Under the pieces are notes generated by a model. The model was given only the letters and a program-made list of their open reading frames with translations. It did no database searches and was not told the origin of the DNA. Below, piece by piece: positions 53,280 to 61,517 of a stretch of 64,000 bases of DNA. Position numbers and translations under genes: made by a program. The stretch's first letter is position 1. Every line of letters begins with the position of its first letter. The DNA lies in NCBI GenBank assembly GCA_014360005.1, contig JACIYI010000010.1:1-64000 (forward strand), written 5' to 3'. The stretch is from Candidatus Aminicenantota bacterium (GTDB taxonomy: Bacteria > Acidobacteriota > Aminicenantia > Aminicenantales > Saccharicenantaceae).

Positions 53280-54653
53280 TCAACCCTCAATGATGTCCAG
53301 GGGTGGGGTGGTCTTCCAGGCTCCGCGGGTGAAATCAGGAAATTTCACCGGCTCGGAGTTCCTGGCAACCGATTTTTCACTCAGAGCTGAAACCGCACTC
53401 CAGGCTGCGGCATCGTAAACATTCATGTCGGTGGGCTGGCCAGCTCTCAGACACTGCACCAGACGGTAATCTTCGATGAAATCCATCCCGCCGTGACCGC
53501 GTCCCTCCCCTTTCTGGCTCAGTTTCTTCCAGAGCGGATGCTCGAACTCAGCGGCATAGGTTTCGATGTCTTCCCAGCGGTGGGCCGGGCTGCGTCCCTC
53601 TACATATATTCTGTCCGGCCATTTCTGCAGGATTCCCCTGGTCCCCTGGATTAGATGAATCCGGGTATATGGTCGTGGCAGGTTGGTATCATGAATCAGA
53701 ATAACCGTCTTACCCAGCCTGGTCTTGATGAGAGAAGTGTTGACATCGCCCAGGGCAAATCGTTCCCGGGCCTGGGGAGAATCGGACCCGAATTTTTCCC
53801 GGGCATAAAGTTGCAGTCCCCGCGAGGGAGAACTCATGGAAACCAGGTAATCGAAGGCATCCCCCCGGTTAATATTCATACATTGAGCTACCGGGCCGAG
53901 ACCATGAGTCGGGTAAAGGTTGCCATTCCTGGACCAGGAATGCTGCCGCCGCCACAGCCCTTCACCCTGGCTGCTGAATTTGACATCCCGCAAATCGTGT
54001 AGATAACCGGCCTCGGCGTGAAGGATTTCGCCCAGCAGTCCCCGCCTGACCATGTTCAGGCTCATCAGCTCCACCCGGTCATAACAGCAGTTTTCCATCA
54101 TCACACAATGCTTCTTGTACCTTTCGGCCGTCTCCACCAGCTGCCAGCATTCTTCCAGGGTAATGGCAGCCGGCACTTCAGTGGCCGCATGCTTGCCGTT
54201 CTTCATGGCTTCGACACAGACCGGGACATGCCATTCCCAGGGAGTGGCGGTAAAAACCAGGTCCAGGTCTTCCTCCTCACACATTCTCCTGAAATCCCAG
54301 GGTCCGCGGGAATAGCCTCGCGGCCGGGAAAAGCCGGCTGCTTCCACCCAGTTCTGGGCCCGGATTACCTTCTCCTCAACAATGTCACAGATAGCTTTTA
54401 TCTCCACCCCGTCGATGTTCAGAAAATTCTGCACATGAACCGAGCCCATGCCGCCCACGCCGACAAACCCCACCCTAACCACTTCCAGCGGCTTGGCAGC
54501 AAAGAGTGGACCATAATCAGAGCTGGCTTCCGGTCTGGCCTCCAGCTTCCCGGCCCGGCTCCCGAGCCACAGGCCGGCAGCTCCGCTCAGGCTCAGCTTG
54601 AGAAAATCCCGGCGGCTGCGGTTTTTTATTTCCTCTGCAGCTTTCTTATCCAT
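53280..54653 (-). CDS. Gfo/Idh/MocA family, GH109-like, Tat-exported
   Basis: 457 residues. Tat signal SRRDFLKLSLSGAAGLWLGS at ~13-35. A Rossmann NAD-binding domain follows (VRVGFVGVGGMGSVHVQNFL), then DLVFTATPWEWHVPVCVEAMK and AGYLHDLRDVKFSS, NGNLYPTHGLGPVAQCMNINRGD. The last resembles GH109 alpha-N-acetylgalactosaminidases, where a His in the HGLGP area takes part in NAD-dependent hydrolysis. It may act on GalNAc-containing glycans in the periplasm. The oxidoreductase fold is firm; the GH109 activity is inferred. Confidence 0.85.
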   Translation of the reverse strand: MDKKAAEEIKNRSRRDFLKLSLSGAAGLWLGSRAGKLEARPEASSDYGPLFAAKPLEVVRVGFVGVGGMGSVHVQNFLNIDGVEIKAICDIVEEKVIRAQNWVEAAGFSRPRGYSRGPWDFRRMCEEEDLDLVFTATPWEWHVPVCVEAMKNGKHAATEVPAAITLEECWQLVETAERYKKHCVMMENCCYDRVELMSLNMVRRGLLGEILHAEAGYLHDLRDVKFSSQGEGLWRRQHSWSRNGNLYPTHGLGPVAQCMNINRGDAFDYLVSMSSPSRGLQLYAREKFGSDSPQARERFALGDVNTSLIKTRLGKTVILIHDTNLPRPYTRIHLIQGTRGILQKWPDRIYVEGRSPAHRWEDIETYAAEFEHPLWKKLSQKGEGRGHGGMDFIEDYRLVQCLRAGQPTDMNVYDAAAWSAVSALSEKSVARNSEPVKFPDFTRGAWKTTPPLDIIEG

Positions 54654-54711
54654 AAGCTTTTCCTCCTTGTTGTATTTAATTAATCAAAATGACCAGAGTT
54701 TCTGGCCTGAG

Positions 54712-55326
54712 CTATATCCGAGTTCCCAGTCCGGCCTGAAGACTTAGACCGGCCAGATTAACCCGTCCCCCGCCGAGGAGCATTGAGTTCACGCCGGTGG
54801 GGATGGAGTCCCAGTTCACTCCGGCCCGCAGGTACCAGCGGCTCAGAAGCCGGAGATCAGCCGCCAGCTCGGCCCGAAAGTGGATTTTCTGGCCGTGGTA
54901 GGAAAGCTCGACCCCGGACCAGCTCTCATCATAGACGGACAGGGCTATCCCGGCTCCGGCTGCCAGCTGGAAACCGCCGGTCACCAGCCGGTACTTAAAA
55001 ATAAGCGGAAAAGTCCAGCGGTAAAACTTAACCGGATAGACAGCCGGTTCCCCTTCCAGAGTCAGGGCCTGTCCACTGGCCTTAAAATAATGAACCCCGG
55101 TGGCCAGGCCCAGGTTGGAGCGGCTAAACAAATCAAGGGACAACCCAAGAGCCGGCAGCCGACCATAAAGCTGGCGAAATTCTGGCTGCCTGAAATTAAA
55201 AATGCCGGCTGCTAAAAAGGCCCTGGCTTCTACCGCCCCGGCTGGTAAGACCAGACCACAGAGACACCACAGCCCCAGGAGCAGGGCTGTGGCGGCTGGT
55301 CCTGTTTTTCTATGTCTGCTGTCCAT
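54712..55326 (-). CDS. hypothetical outer-membrane beta-barrel-like protein
   Basis: 204 residues from ATG 55326 (GAGG upstream; a TTG at 55335 is the alternative). Signal peptide (~10-32, ending near AGAVEA). The rest alternates polar and hydrophobic residues (LSLDLFSRSNLGLATGVHYF, FQLAAGAGIALSVYDES, WYLRAGVNWDSI) and ends SLQAGLGTRI, consistent with a small barrel. No known family recognised. It follows the M28 gene by only a few bases, suggesting one transcript. Confidence 0.6.
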   Translation of the reverse strand: MDSRHRKTGPAATALLLGLWCLCGLVLPAGAVEARAFLAAGIFNFRQPEFRQLYGRLPALGLSLDLFSRSNLGLATGVHYFKASGQALTLEGEPAVYPVKFYRWTFPLIFKYRLVTGGFQLAAGAGIALSVYDESWSGVELSYHGQKIHFRAELAADLRLLSRWYLRAGVNWDSIPTGVNSMLLGGGRVNLAGLSLQAGLGTRI

Positions 55327-55331
55327 TTTCC

Positions 55332-57035
55332 TCAATTCCAGAAAAAATTAAAAACATTCCAGAATAGCTGGCGAAGGGAGCTAAGCGGGGTGAGCCCGGC
55401 ATTGACTGCCAGCTCCCGGCTGAAATTACTCTCGCGATTCAGGCTGTCCAAGGCTGTCACCGTGTAATAAAAAACTGCCTCGGTTCCCAGGAGATTATCA
55501 ACGTACTGGTTGTCCTGAACCGGGCTGGAGTTGATTTTCTGGAAATTGGTGTGGGGCACCGAGCTGCGATAGACGTTATAGCCGGCCGCGCCCGGAACCG
55601 GGTCCCAGCTCAGGTGTACGGCCTTAAGGTGGTTAAAGATCGAAGCCTGAGTGCTAAGGCTCAAGTTAAAATTCCGCGGAGTAGACGGATAGCCGGGCCT
55701 GATTACCTGGGCCAGGTCAGCCAGGCTGATAAGAGAACCCCTGGCCGCCGCCCGGTAAAAATCAAAATTCAGGGTATCAAAGGTATCGGTAGTCTTGTGA
55801 TAATAAGGATTGGGGACGCTGGCATCTTCAATGGCACAGATAGCTGCTATTCCCCTGTCCCAGAATGGGGCATGGTCCGAGTAAACAAAAGAGGCATCTA
55901 TTATTTTCTTGCCCTGGACCGGGCCATAAGTTCCGGCCAGGGCTGCCACCCGATCCACCAGCCAGCCGGAAGACCTGTTGCCAATCACATCCAGGTCTTC
56001 GGGCAGGTAATCGGCATAGGCCACCATGTCCAGGTTAAGGACACCCAGGATATTTTCGGCTGGATTGAGTCTCTCCTGGACATAGCGCAGGCTGCCGATG
56101 AGCCCCTGTTCCTCGGCCGAGAACAGGATAAACCTGACAGTAAAGTCAAGGGGACGGCTGGCCACAATCCGGGCCGCTTCCATCACGGCCGCCGTGCCCG
56201 AAGCATTATCATCAGCTCCAGGAGCCAGGGTCCAGCGCTGGTCGGAAATGGAATCATAGTGGGCGCAGATTATCACCACCTGTTCCGGGTAGGTCTGGCC
56301 CGTCACCTGAGAAATAACATTACGGCAGAGATAGCTGCTGTAATAAAATTCCTGGTAGCTCACTGGAAGTCCCAGGCTGACAAAATAATTGTAAATATAC
56401 TGGCCGGCCTGGAGACAGTTCCCGGTCGGAGCATAACGGGTGCCGAAGTTTTGCAGGTCAATAACGCTGCCGCGTAGATTGTCAGCCGACACTTCAGCCG
56501 CCAGCTGTTCATAGAGCTGGTCCTGAGCTCGCTGCCAGATGAATTCTTCTGGCAGCAGGATAACCCCGGATACGGGATGGCCTTTGTCCGGCAACAGCCG
56601 GCGCCTGACGGTAAGCGGCAGCTGTTCCAGTTCAGCCGGGTTTCGAGCCAGCACCAGGTAATCATTCCCTTCAAGAAAAATAGTTCGGAAACGACTGCGG
56701 ATAAATTCTAAGTCGGCCGTCAGGCTGGGCCTGGCAATGGCATAAACCAGGCTGCGGTCGTAAACGGTCAGCAGCCTGAAGTTAAGGCCAGAGCTTATCA
56801 GTTTTAAGCTTTCTTCCCTGTCCAGGCGCAGGAGGTAGCTGCCCTGAAGCTCCTGTAGGCATTCTACTTTTTCCCGCACCAGGATGGCTTCCAGGCGAGG
56901 CTGGTTTTTGGGAATCTGAACCAGTCGCAGAGAAACCGGCTGGACCCGGGTCAGAGCCGGAGTTAAACTCAGGCCAAAAAATAGAACCACCGGCAACAGC
57001 AGCAAAACCCGGCACTTAGATTTAAGATTGTTCAT
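55332..57035 (-). CDS. secreted M28-family aminopeptidase with fibronectin type III domain
   Basis: 567 residues with a signal peptide (VLLLLPVVLFFGLSLTPALT). Zinc-peptidase residues: H259 (CAHYDSI), D275 (GADDNASG), the EE pair in FSAEEQGLIGS, an Asp in GVLNLDMVAY and a His in YSDHAPFWD. The N-terminal ~190 residues lack similarity. A fibronectin type III-like domain closes it (~450-550; VHLSWDPVPGAAGYNVYRSS). It removes N-terminal amino acids from peptides outside the cytoplasm. Confidence 0.9.
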   Translation of the reverse strand: MNNLKSKCRVLLLLPVVLFFGLSLTPALTRVQPVSLRLVQIPKNQPRLEAILVREKVECLQELQGSYLLRLDREESLKLISSGLNFRLLTVYDRSLVYAIARPSLTADLEFIRSRFRTIFLEGNDYLVLARNPAELEQLPLTVRRRLLPDKGHPVSGVILLPEEFIWQRAQDQLYEQLAAEVSADNLRGSVIDLQNFGTRYAPTGNCLQAGQYIYNYFVSLGLPVSYQEFYYSSYLCRNVISQVTGQTYPEQVVIICAHYDSISDQRWTLAPGADDNASGTAAVMEAARIVASRPLDFTVRFILFSAEEQGLIGSLRYVQERLNPAENILGVLNLDMVAYADYLPEDLDVIGNRSSGWLVDRVAALAGTYGPVQGKKIIDASFVYSDHAPFWDRGIAAICAIEDASVPNPYYHKTTDTFDTLNFDFYRAAARGSLISLADLAQVIRPGYPSTPRNFNLSLSTQASIFNHLKAVHLSWDPVPGAAGYNVYRSSVPHTNFQKINSSPVQDNQYVDNLLGTEAVFYYTVTALDSLNRESNFSRELAVNAGLTPLSSLRQLFWNVFNFFWN

Positions 57036-57273
57036 TTTCCTGTCATAATAATTTATGAAATCTCCCGGTGCAATGCAAGGAGAGTAACGATTTAATCTGG
57101 AAGCAGGTAAGGACTTGGCTTCCGACTCACCCTGATTTCAAATAAGACTTTCCGTTAAAACATTATTTAACCACTAATTCTTCTCTACGCGGTGGCTTCC
57201 AATCAGACGGCCCGCCTCGGAAGCTCAAGCTGGCTCCCTTTTCCAATTCCTAAAATCAAATCTGGGCCTGGTC
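57036..57273. other. intergenic between divergent M28 and trpB2 units, no gene seen
   Basis: Holds the minus-strand M28 leader and A+T-rich sequence up to the trp leader promoter. No RNA gene or repeat recognised. Confidence 0.4.
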
Positions 57274-57301
57274 TTGACAAATATCTTCATCTGGCTAAAA
57301 T
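57274..57301 (+). promoter_or_regulatory. promoter of the trp leader-trpB2 transcript
   Basis: TTGACA 57274-57279, 16-nt spacer, TAAAAT 57296-57301. The start of transcription should fall near 57308, leaving a leader of about 180 nt before trpB2. Confidence 0.65.
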
Positions 57302-57309
57302 AACCGACG

Positions 57310-57402
57310 ATGTTGCCTTTCAATTTGCACCGGACCACTTGCCACATCTGCGCCGCCGGTGTTTCTTTTTCCTTTCCTGCCTGGTTCTGGTGGGCGGCTT
57401 AG
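57310..57402 (+). CDS. trpL: candidate trp leader peptide, 30 residues
   Basis: ATG lies only 8 nt past the -10, so this ORF would be read from a leaderless or nearly leaderless end. It ends Pro-Ala-Trp-Phe-Trp-Trp-Ala-Ala-stop: three TGG codons (57382-57384, 57388-57390, 57391-57393) within four positions, just before TAG 57400-57402. Tandem Trp codons next to the stop of a short ORF upstream of a Trp-synthesis gene are the hallmark of trp attenuation. It also contains two Cys in TTCHICA. I see no Shine-Dalgarno. Confidence 0.6.
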   Translation: MLPFNLHRTTCHICAAGVSFSFPAWFWWAA

Positions 57403-57441
57403 CCCGCCCGGAGTCTGTCATCTTGCCGTTCCCTTTTATTT
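57352..57441 (+). promoter_or_regulatory. candidate trp attenuator with competing stems
   Basis: GCCGCC (57352-57357), GGGCGGC (57392-57398), CCGCCC (57404-57409) and GCCG-TT-CCC (57425-57433) can pair in mutually exclusive ways. The 57392-57398 arm overlaps the last Trp codon of the leader ORF and can pair with any of the other three. Its pairing with 57425-57433 (7 bp, TT bulge) is followed at once by TTTTATTT (57434-57441), a terminator-like layout. Ribosome stalling on the Trp run would mask that arm. Confidence 0.45.
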
Positions 57442-57490
57442 AAACCGTCTGATCTCTATTTCCATTTACCAGGATTAAAGGAGGAAAAAG

Positions 57491-58768
57491 ATGCAAAGAT
57501 TCGCTTCACAGCACCTCAGTTACTTGCCTGAGAATTTTTATAATATAAAAGCCGACCTGCCGGAGCTACCTCCCCCACCCCTCAACCCGGCTACCCGCAA
57601 ACCTCTCCAGCCGGAAGAGCTGGCACCCGTTTTTCCCGGCAGCTTTATCCAGCAGGAAATTACCAGAGAAAAATTCGTGCCTATTCCGGATGAGGTTCTT
57701 GAAATCTACGCCAGATACCGTCCCACTCCGCTGATTTATGCTTCAGCTCTGAGGAAATACCTGGAAACTCCGGCCAGAATTTTTTACAAGTATGAAGGCG
57801 TGGGACCGGCCGGCAGCCACAAAACTAATACTGCCCTGATGCAGGCTTACCTGGCCAGGAAAGAAGGGGTGGAAAGTCTGACCACCGAGACCGGTGCCGG
57901 CCAGTGGGGCTCGGCCCTGGCTTATGCCTGCAGCCAGTTCGGCCTGAAAGCCCGGGTCTTTATGGTCAGGTCCAGTTTCCGCCAGAAGCCCGGACGGAGG
58001 GTGATGATTGAGCTTTTTGGTGGGAAAGTGCTGGAGAGTCCGAGCCCGGCCACAGCCGCCGGGCGCCGGTTCTATCAGGACAATCCGGACCACCCCGGCA
58101 GTCTCGGCATTGCTATTTCCGAAGCGGTCGAAGCCGCCGTCAGCCAGCCCGGGACTAAATATTCCCTGGGGTCAGTCCTGGACGCGGTTCTTCTCCACCA
58201 GTCGGTGATTGGCCTGGAAGCGATGAAACAATGCCAGGAATTCGGGGTTGAGCCCGGAACAATCATCGGCTGCGTGGGCGGTGGCTCTAATTTTGCCGGC
58301 CTTAGTTTTCCTTTTATCGGACAAAATTTGACCGGAAAAAATAAAATCAAATTTCTGGCAGTTGAACCCGAAGCCTGCCCCTCTCTAACTGCCGGGCAGC
58401 TTCAATACGACCATGGCGACACGGCCGGCCTGACTCCGCTGCTTTACATGCACAGCCTGGGCCGGGATTTTGTCCCGCCGCCTATCCACGCCGGCGGATT
58501 AAGGTACCATGGAATGGCTCCCTTGGTCAGCCACCTGGTCCGGATGGGTCTGGTGAAAGCGCGGGCCTATCCCCAGGACCAGGTGTTCAACGCGGCCAAA
58601 ATTTTCTTTGAGACCGAGGGTATACTTCCCGCTCCTGAATCAGCCCATGCTGTAGCCGCAGCCATTGAAGGAGCCCTGGAAGCAAAAAAATCCGGGAAGG
58701 AAATAAATATCCTTTTTAATCTTTCCGGCCATGGCTTCCTGGATATTAACGCCTATGCTCGTGATTAG
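57491..58768 (+). CDS. trpB: tryptophan synthase beta chain, TrpB2 type
   Basis: 425 residues, the length of TrpB2 (longer than TrpB1). PLP Lys111 in AGSHKTNTAL; TETGAGQWGSALAYACSQFGLK and CVGGGSNFAGLSFPF are the substrate and phosphate sites. The N-terminal ITREKFVPIPDEVLEIYARYRPTPL is a TrpB2 mark. It condenses indole and serine to tryptophan. No trpA or other trp gene adjoins, so it may salvage free indole, perhaps from the tryptophanase nearby. GGAGG precedes ATG 57491, downstream of the Trp leader. Confidence 0.93.
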   Translation: MQRFASQHLSYLPENFYNIKADLPELPPPPLNPATRKPLQPEELAPVFPGSFIQQEITREKFVPIPDEVLEIYARYRPTPLIYASALRKYLETPARIFYKYEGVGPAGSHKTNTALMQAYLARKEGVESLTTETGAGQWGSALAYACSQFGLKARVFMVRSSFRQKPGRRVMIELFGGKVLESPSPATAAGRRFYQDNPDHPGSLGIAISEAVEAAVSQPGTKYSLGSVLDAVLLHQSVIGLEAMKQCQEFGVEPGTIIGCVGGGSNFAGLSFPFIGQNLTGKNKIKFLAVEPEACPSLTAGQLQYDHGDTAGLTPLLYMHSLGRDFVPPPIHAGGLRYHGMAPLVSHLVRMGLVKARAYPQDQVFNAAKIFFETEGILPAPESAHAVAAAIEGALEAKKSGKEINILFNLSGHGFLDINAYARD

Positions 58769-58784
58769 TTATTAGTTCAAGCCA

Positions 58785-58840
58785 GCCACCAGCCGGGGGT
58801 GGTTCTCATCGAGAACTCGAGTCAAGCCCCGGCTGGTGGC
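58785..58840. terminator. nested hairpin between convergent genes
   Basis: GCCACCAGCCGGGG (58785-58798) and CCCCGGCTGGTGGC (58827-58840) are perfect 14-bp arms. Between them lies a second hairpin, GTTCTC-ATC-GAGAAC (58802-58816). It sits where trpB2 and the phospholipase-like gene converge, so it may be a bidirectional terminator, although the T-tract is weak. A mobile or REP-like origin is also possible. Confidence 0.55.
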
Positions 58841-58907
58841 CAGCCGCTTTATAGACTTTCCCGAAAGAGCCGGAGGAGACGAGCTTTCTCTCGCGACCTC
58901 ACTTCTT

Positions 58908-59882
58908 CTAATATCTGATATTATGATTGCGGAGCTCCAGCCGGACTTTTTCAATGGTCTTTCTAATTTCGGGCAGATAATCCTGGGCACAGAGCTGGAT
59001 GGCTTTTTTCAAGCCGTAGGCAGCTATGGCCTCAGCCTGCTCTTGCTGGACCTCTATTCCGACCTCTTTCCGAATGAGTTTGAGACTAAAATGGGCTGCT
59101 GACTCAGCCAGAGCTCTGGCCGCCCGGAATTCTGGCAGGATCATAAGGGCTCCATATTGAATCATCAGTCGCCGGACGAAAGCTTCGTTTTCTATAAGGG
59201 CCTGATTATATTCCGGCTGGTCAAGGGCCCGGATCAACAGTTCCACAAATTTTCTGTCCCTGACCACCGCCGCAGTTATTAAATTCTGACCGATGTTCTG
59301 GTCAACCCTTCTTATGATCAGGTCACCGGCCGCTTCCACCAGATAATGGCAGAGCTTAAGCCTCAGGCGAAAATGGTCCGGCCGGTCGTTGTGCAGCCCG
59401 ATAGATTCAAAATGGCCGTTCAGGGTCGGGTCGGAATTAAGAGCCACTGCCTTGATGACGATATAGCCAGGTTCTATTTCACCGGGAACCAGAGGGAAAT
59501 CGGCCGGTACCGGTATAGTCTGGGCCTGATGGTGGGCGGGAAAGTCTGCACCCCAGACATCATTATGGGCTACAAAGCCAAAAGCCAGCGCTTTCTGATA
59601 ATTACGGTAGGCAGCCTTTGCCCAGACTGTCATGAAACCTTCATTACCAGGCCGGCCGTGGGTGAAGGCCCAGAGAACCGGGTCAGAGGAAAGTTCGAAA
59701 TTAAAGTTAAAGAGATCCGGGGCCAGCTGGCCGTAAATTTCTTGAAAATCAAGAGTCAGGTAATACCGGCCAATTTTCTTGGCGATAAAAGCATGAGTGG
59801 CCGCTCCCCAGGGGAAGGCGGCTTCTGCTATTACCAGGATAAAAACAAGAATCAAAAGGCCAGAAAGAAAGCTTTTACTCAT
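58908..59882 (-). CDS. zinc-dependent phospholipase C-like secreted protein
   Basis: 324 residues. A signal peptide (~1-22) ends AEAAFPW; the Trp that follows it and the His in WGAATHAFIA match the N-terminal zinc ligands of Zn-dependent phospholipase C (PF00882), with further ligands in GQLAPDLF and FVAHNDVWGADFPAHH. The C-terminal half is helical and unassigned. Likely hydrolyses phospholipids or a similar ester outside the cytoplasm. The call rests on the ligand pattern only. Confidence 0.7.
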   Translation of the reverse strand: MSKSFLSGLLILVFILVIAEAAFPWGAATHAFIAKKIGRYYLTLDFQEIYGQLAPDLFNFNFELSSDPVLWAFTHGRPGNEGFMTVWAKAAYRNYQKALAFGFVAHNDVWGADFPAHHQAQTIPVPADFPLVPGEIEPGYIVIKAVALNSDPTLNGHFESIGLHNDRPDHFRLRLKLCHYLVEAAGDLIIRRVDQNIGQNLITAAVVRDRKFVELLIRALDQPEYNQALIENEAFVRRLMIQYGALMILPEFRAARALAESAAHFSLKLIRKEVGIEVQQEQAEAIAAYGLKKAIQLCAQDYLPEIRKTIEKVRLELRNHNIRY

Positions 59883-60076
59883 TTTATCCTCCTTTTCCTT
59901 AAACTGGCTGCTATCTCTAATAAATATTTAATCTTTCATCCTATTAGACAGACAGAGCAGATATTCCTTGGAAATTAATTATTGGGATAGGACCTGGCTT
60001 AAGAGAACAGGCCAGAGATAAGAGGCGCTAACTGTAAAAACAGGACTTTAATATATTTCAAAAAAGAAGGTGGCAG

Positions 60077-61459
60077 TCAGACTTCTTCCATCCGCACGGT
60101 GAAGTGACGCAGGTAGCGGGATTCCCGCACTATTCTCAGGCCCCGGACCCGGTCACGGTTCTTATAAAGGTCGATGATTGACTCGGCCACGTATTCCAGA
60201 TGAGCACTGGTATAAACCCGCCGGGGAATGGCCAGCCGCACCAATTCCAGCCTGGGGAAAATTTCCCGGCCTGTTTTTTCATTCTTCCGGGCAAACATCA
60301 CCCCGCCGATTTCCACCGCCCTGATGCCGGCTTCCCGGTAGAGGGCGACGGTCAGAGCCCAGCCCGGATACTGGTGCCTGGGGATATGAGGCAGGAAACG
60401 GTCGGCCAGCAGGTAGACGGCATGACCGCCGACCGGCTTGAACACCGGCACCCCGGCCTCATCTAGCAGTCGTCCCAGGTAGGCAACCTGGTTTATCCTG
60501 TATTCCAGATAATCTTCTTCCAGCACTTCTTCCAGGCCCCGGGCTATGGCTTCCAAGTCCCGTCCGGCCAGTCCCCCGTAGGTCGGGAAACCTTCACTCA
60601 GGATGAGCAGGTTCTTCAACTTCTCTGCCAGCTGGTCATCGTCAACGGTTACAAATCCGCCGATGTTAACCAGGGCATCCTTCTTGGCGCTCATGGTGGC
60701 GCCCTGGCCATAAGAGAAAATTTCCTGGGCTATTTCCAGAATCGATTTTTTCTCGTAGCCTTTCTCCCTCTGCTTGACAAAGTAGGCATTTTCGGCAAAC
60801 CGGCAGGCGTCGAAGAACAGGGGAATTCGGTGCTGCCGGCAGACCTGGCTAATTTCCTTGATGTTCTTGACAGACACCGGCTGTCCCCCGCCGCTGTTGT
60901 TGGTGATGGTTATCATAACCAGCGGAATTTTCTTGCTGCCCTTCTTCTCAATAAATTTTTTCAGCTTATTCACATCCAGGTTGCCCTTGAAGGGATAGAT
61001 GGAATCGGGGTCGTAGGCCTCATCTACGACCAGGTCCACGGCCCTGGCTCCCCTGACTTCGACGTTAGCCCTGGTGGTGTCGAAGTGGATGTTGTTGGGA
61101 ACGAAATCACCCTTTTTTACCAGGGCTTCAAACAGGATTCTTTCGGCCGCCCGTCCCTGGTGGGTGGGAATAACATGCTTAAAACAGAAAATATTTTTAA
61201 CCGCCGCCTCCAGGTGGAAAAAGTTCCTGGCCCCGGCGTAAGACTCATCCCCGATGAGCAACCCGGACCACTGATTATCACTCATGGCCGAGGTGCCAGA
61301 GTCGGTCAGCAGGTCGATAAAAACTTTCTCGGCCGGGATGTTAAAAACATTATAACCGGCCTGCTTCAGGATATTGTCCCGCTCCCGGCGGTCGGTTAGC
61401 CTGACTCTCTCCACCGTCTTGATACGAAAGGGCTCTACTGGCGCTTTTATTTTGCTCAT
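60077..61459 (-). CDS. tnaA: tryptophanase (beta-eliminating lyase family)
   Basis: 460 residues, family length. PLP Lys260 in MSAKKDALVNIGG; FIDLLTDSGTSAMSD, PTHQGRAAERI and PTYGGLAGRDLEAIA are family blocks. The enzyme splits Trp to indole, pyruvate and ammonia. Specificity: at the site of tyrosine phenol-lyase Arg381 it has Ile (AVEIGG), as tryptophanase does, and near the C-terminus it has His452 (RHFTVRM), as in E. coli TnaA, not the Phe of the phenol-lyase. So tryptophanase is favoured. It follows the pfkB gene by 58 bases. No tnaC-like leader was found. Confidence 0.88.
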   Translation of the reverse strand: MSKIKAPVEPFRIKTVERVRLTDRRERDNILKQAGYNVFNIPAEKVFIDLLTDSGTSAMSDNQWSGLLIGDESYAGARNFFHLEAAVKNIFCFKHVIPTHQGRAAERILFEALVKKGDFVPNNIHFDTTRANVEVRGARAVDLVVDEAYDPDSIYPFKGNLDVNKLKKFIEKKGSKKIPLVMITITNNSGGGQPVSVKNIKEISQVCRQHRIPLFFDACRFAENAYFVKQREKGYEKKSILEIAQEIFSYGQGATMSAKKDALVNIGGFVTVDDDQLAEKLKNLLILSEGFPTYGGLAGRDLEAIARGLEEVLEEDYLEYRINQVAYLGRLLDEAGVPVFKPVGGHAVYLLADRFLPHIPRHQYPGWALTVALYREAGIRAVEIGGVMFARKNEKTGREIFPRLELVRLAIPRRVYTSAHLEYVAESIIDLYKNRDRVRGLRIVRESRYLRHFTVRMEEV

Positions 61460-61517
61460 ATTATTACCTCTTATTAAAAGATGTAGATATCATAAACAAT
61501 TCTCGTTTATTTTGCAC

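Noticed and set aside
57192..57443. 83-codon plus-strand frame across the trp leader region
   Set aside because: It runs through the promoter and has no ribosome site; the shorter Trp-rich frame explains the region better.
60077..61459. Tyrosine phenol-lyase instead of tryptophanase
   Set aside because: The phenol-lyase Arg381 position is Ile and the C-terminal Phe is His, as in tryptophanase.
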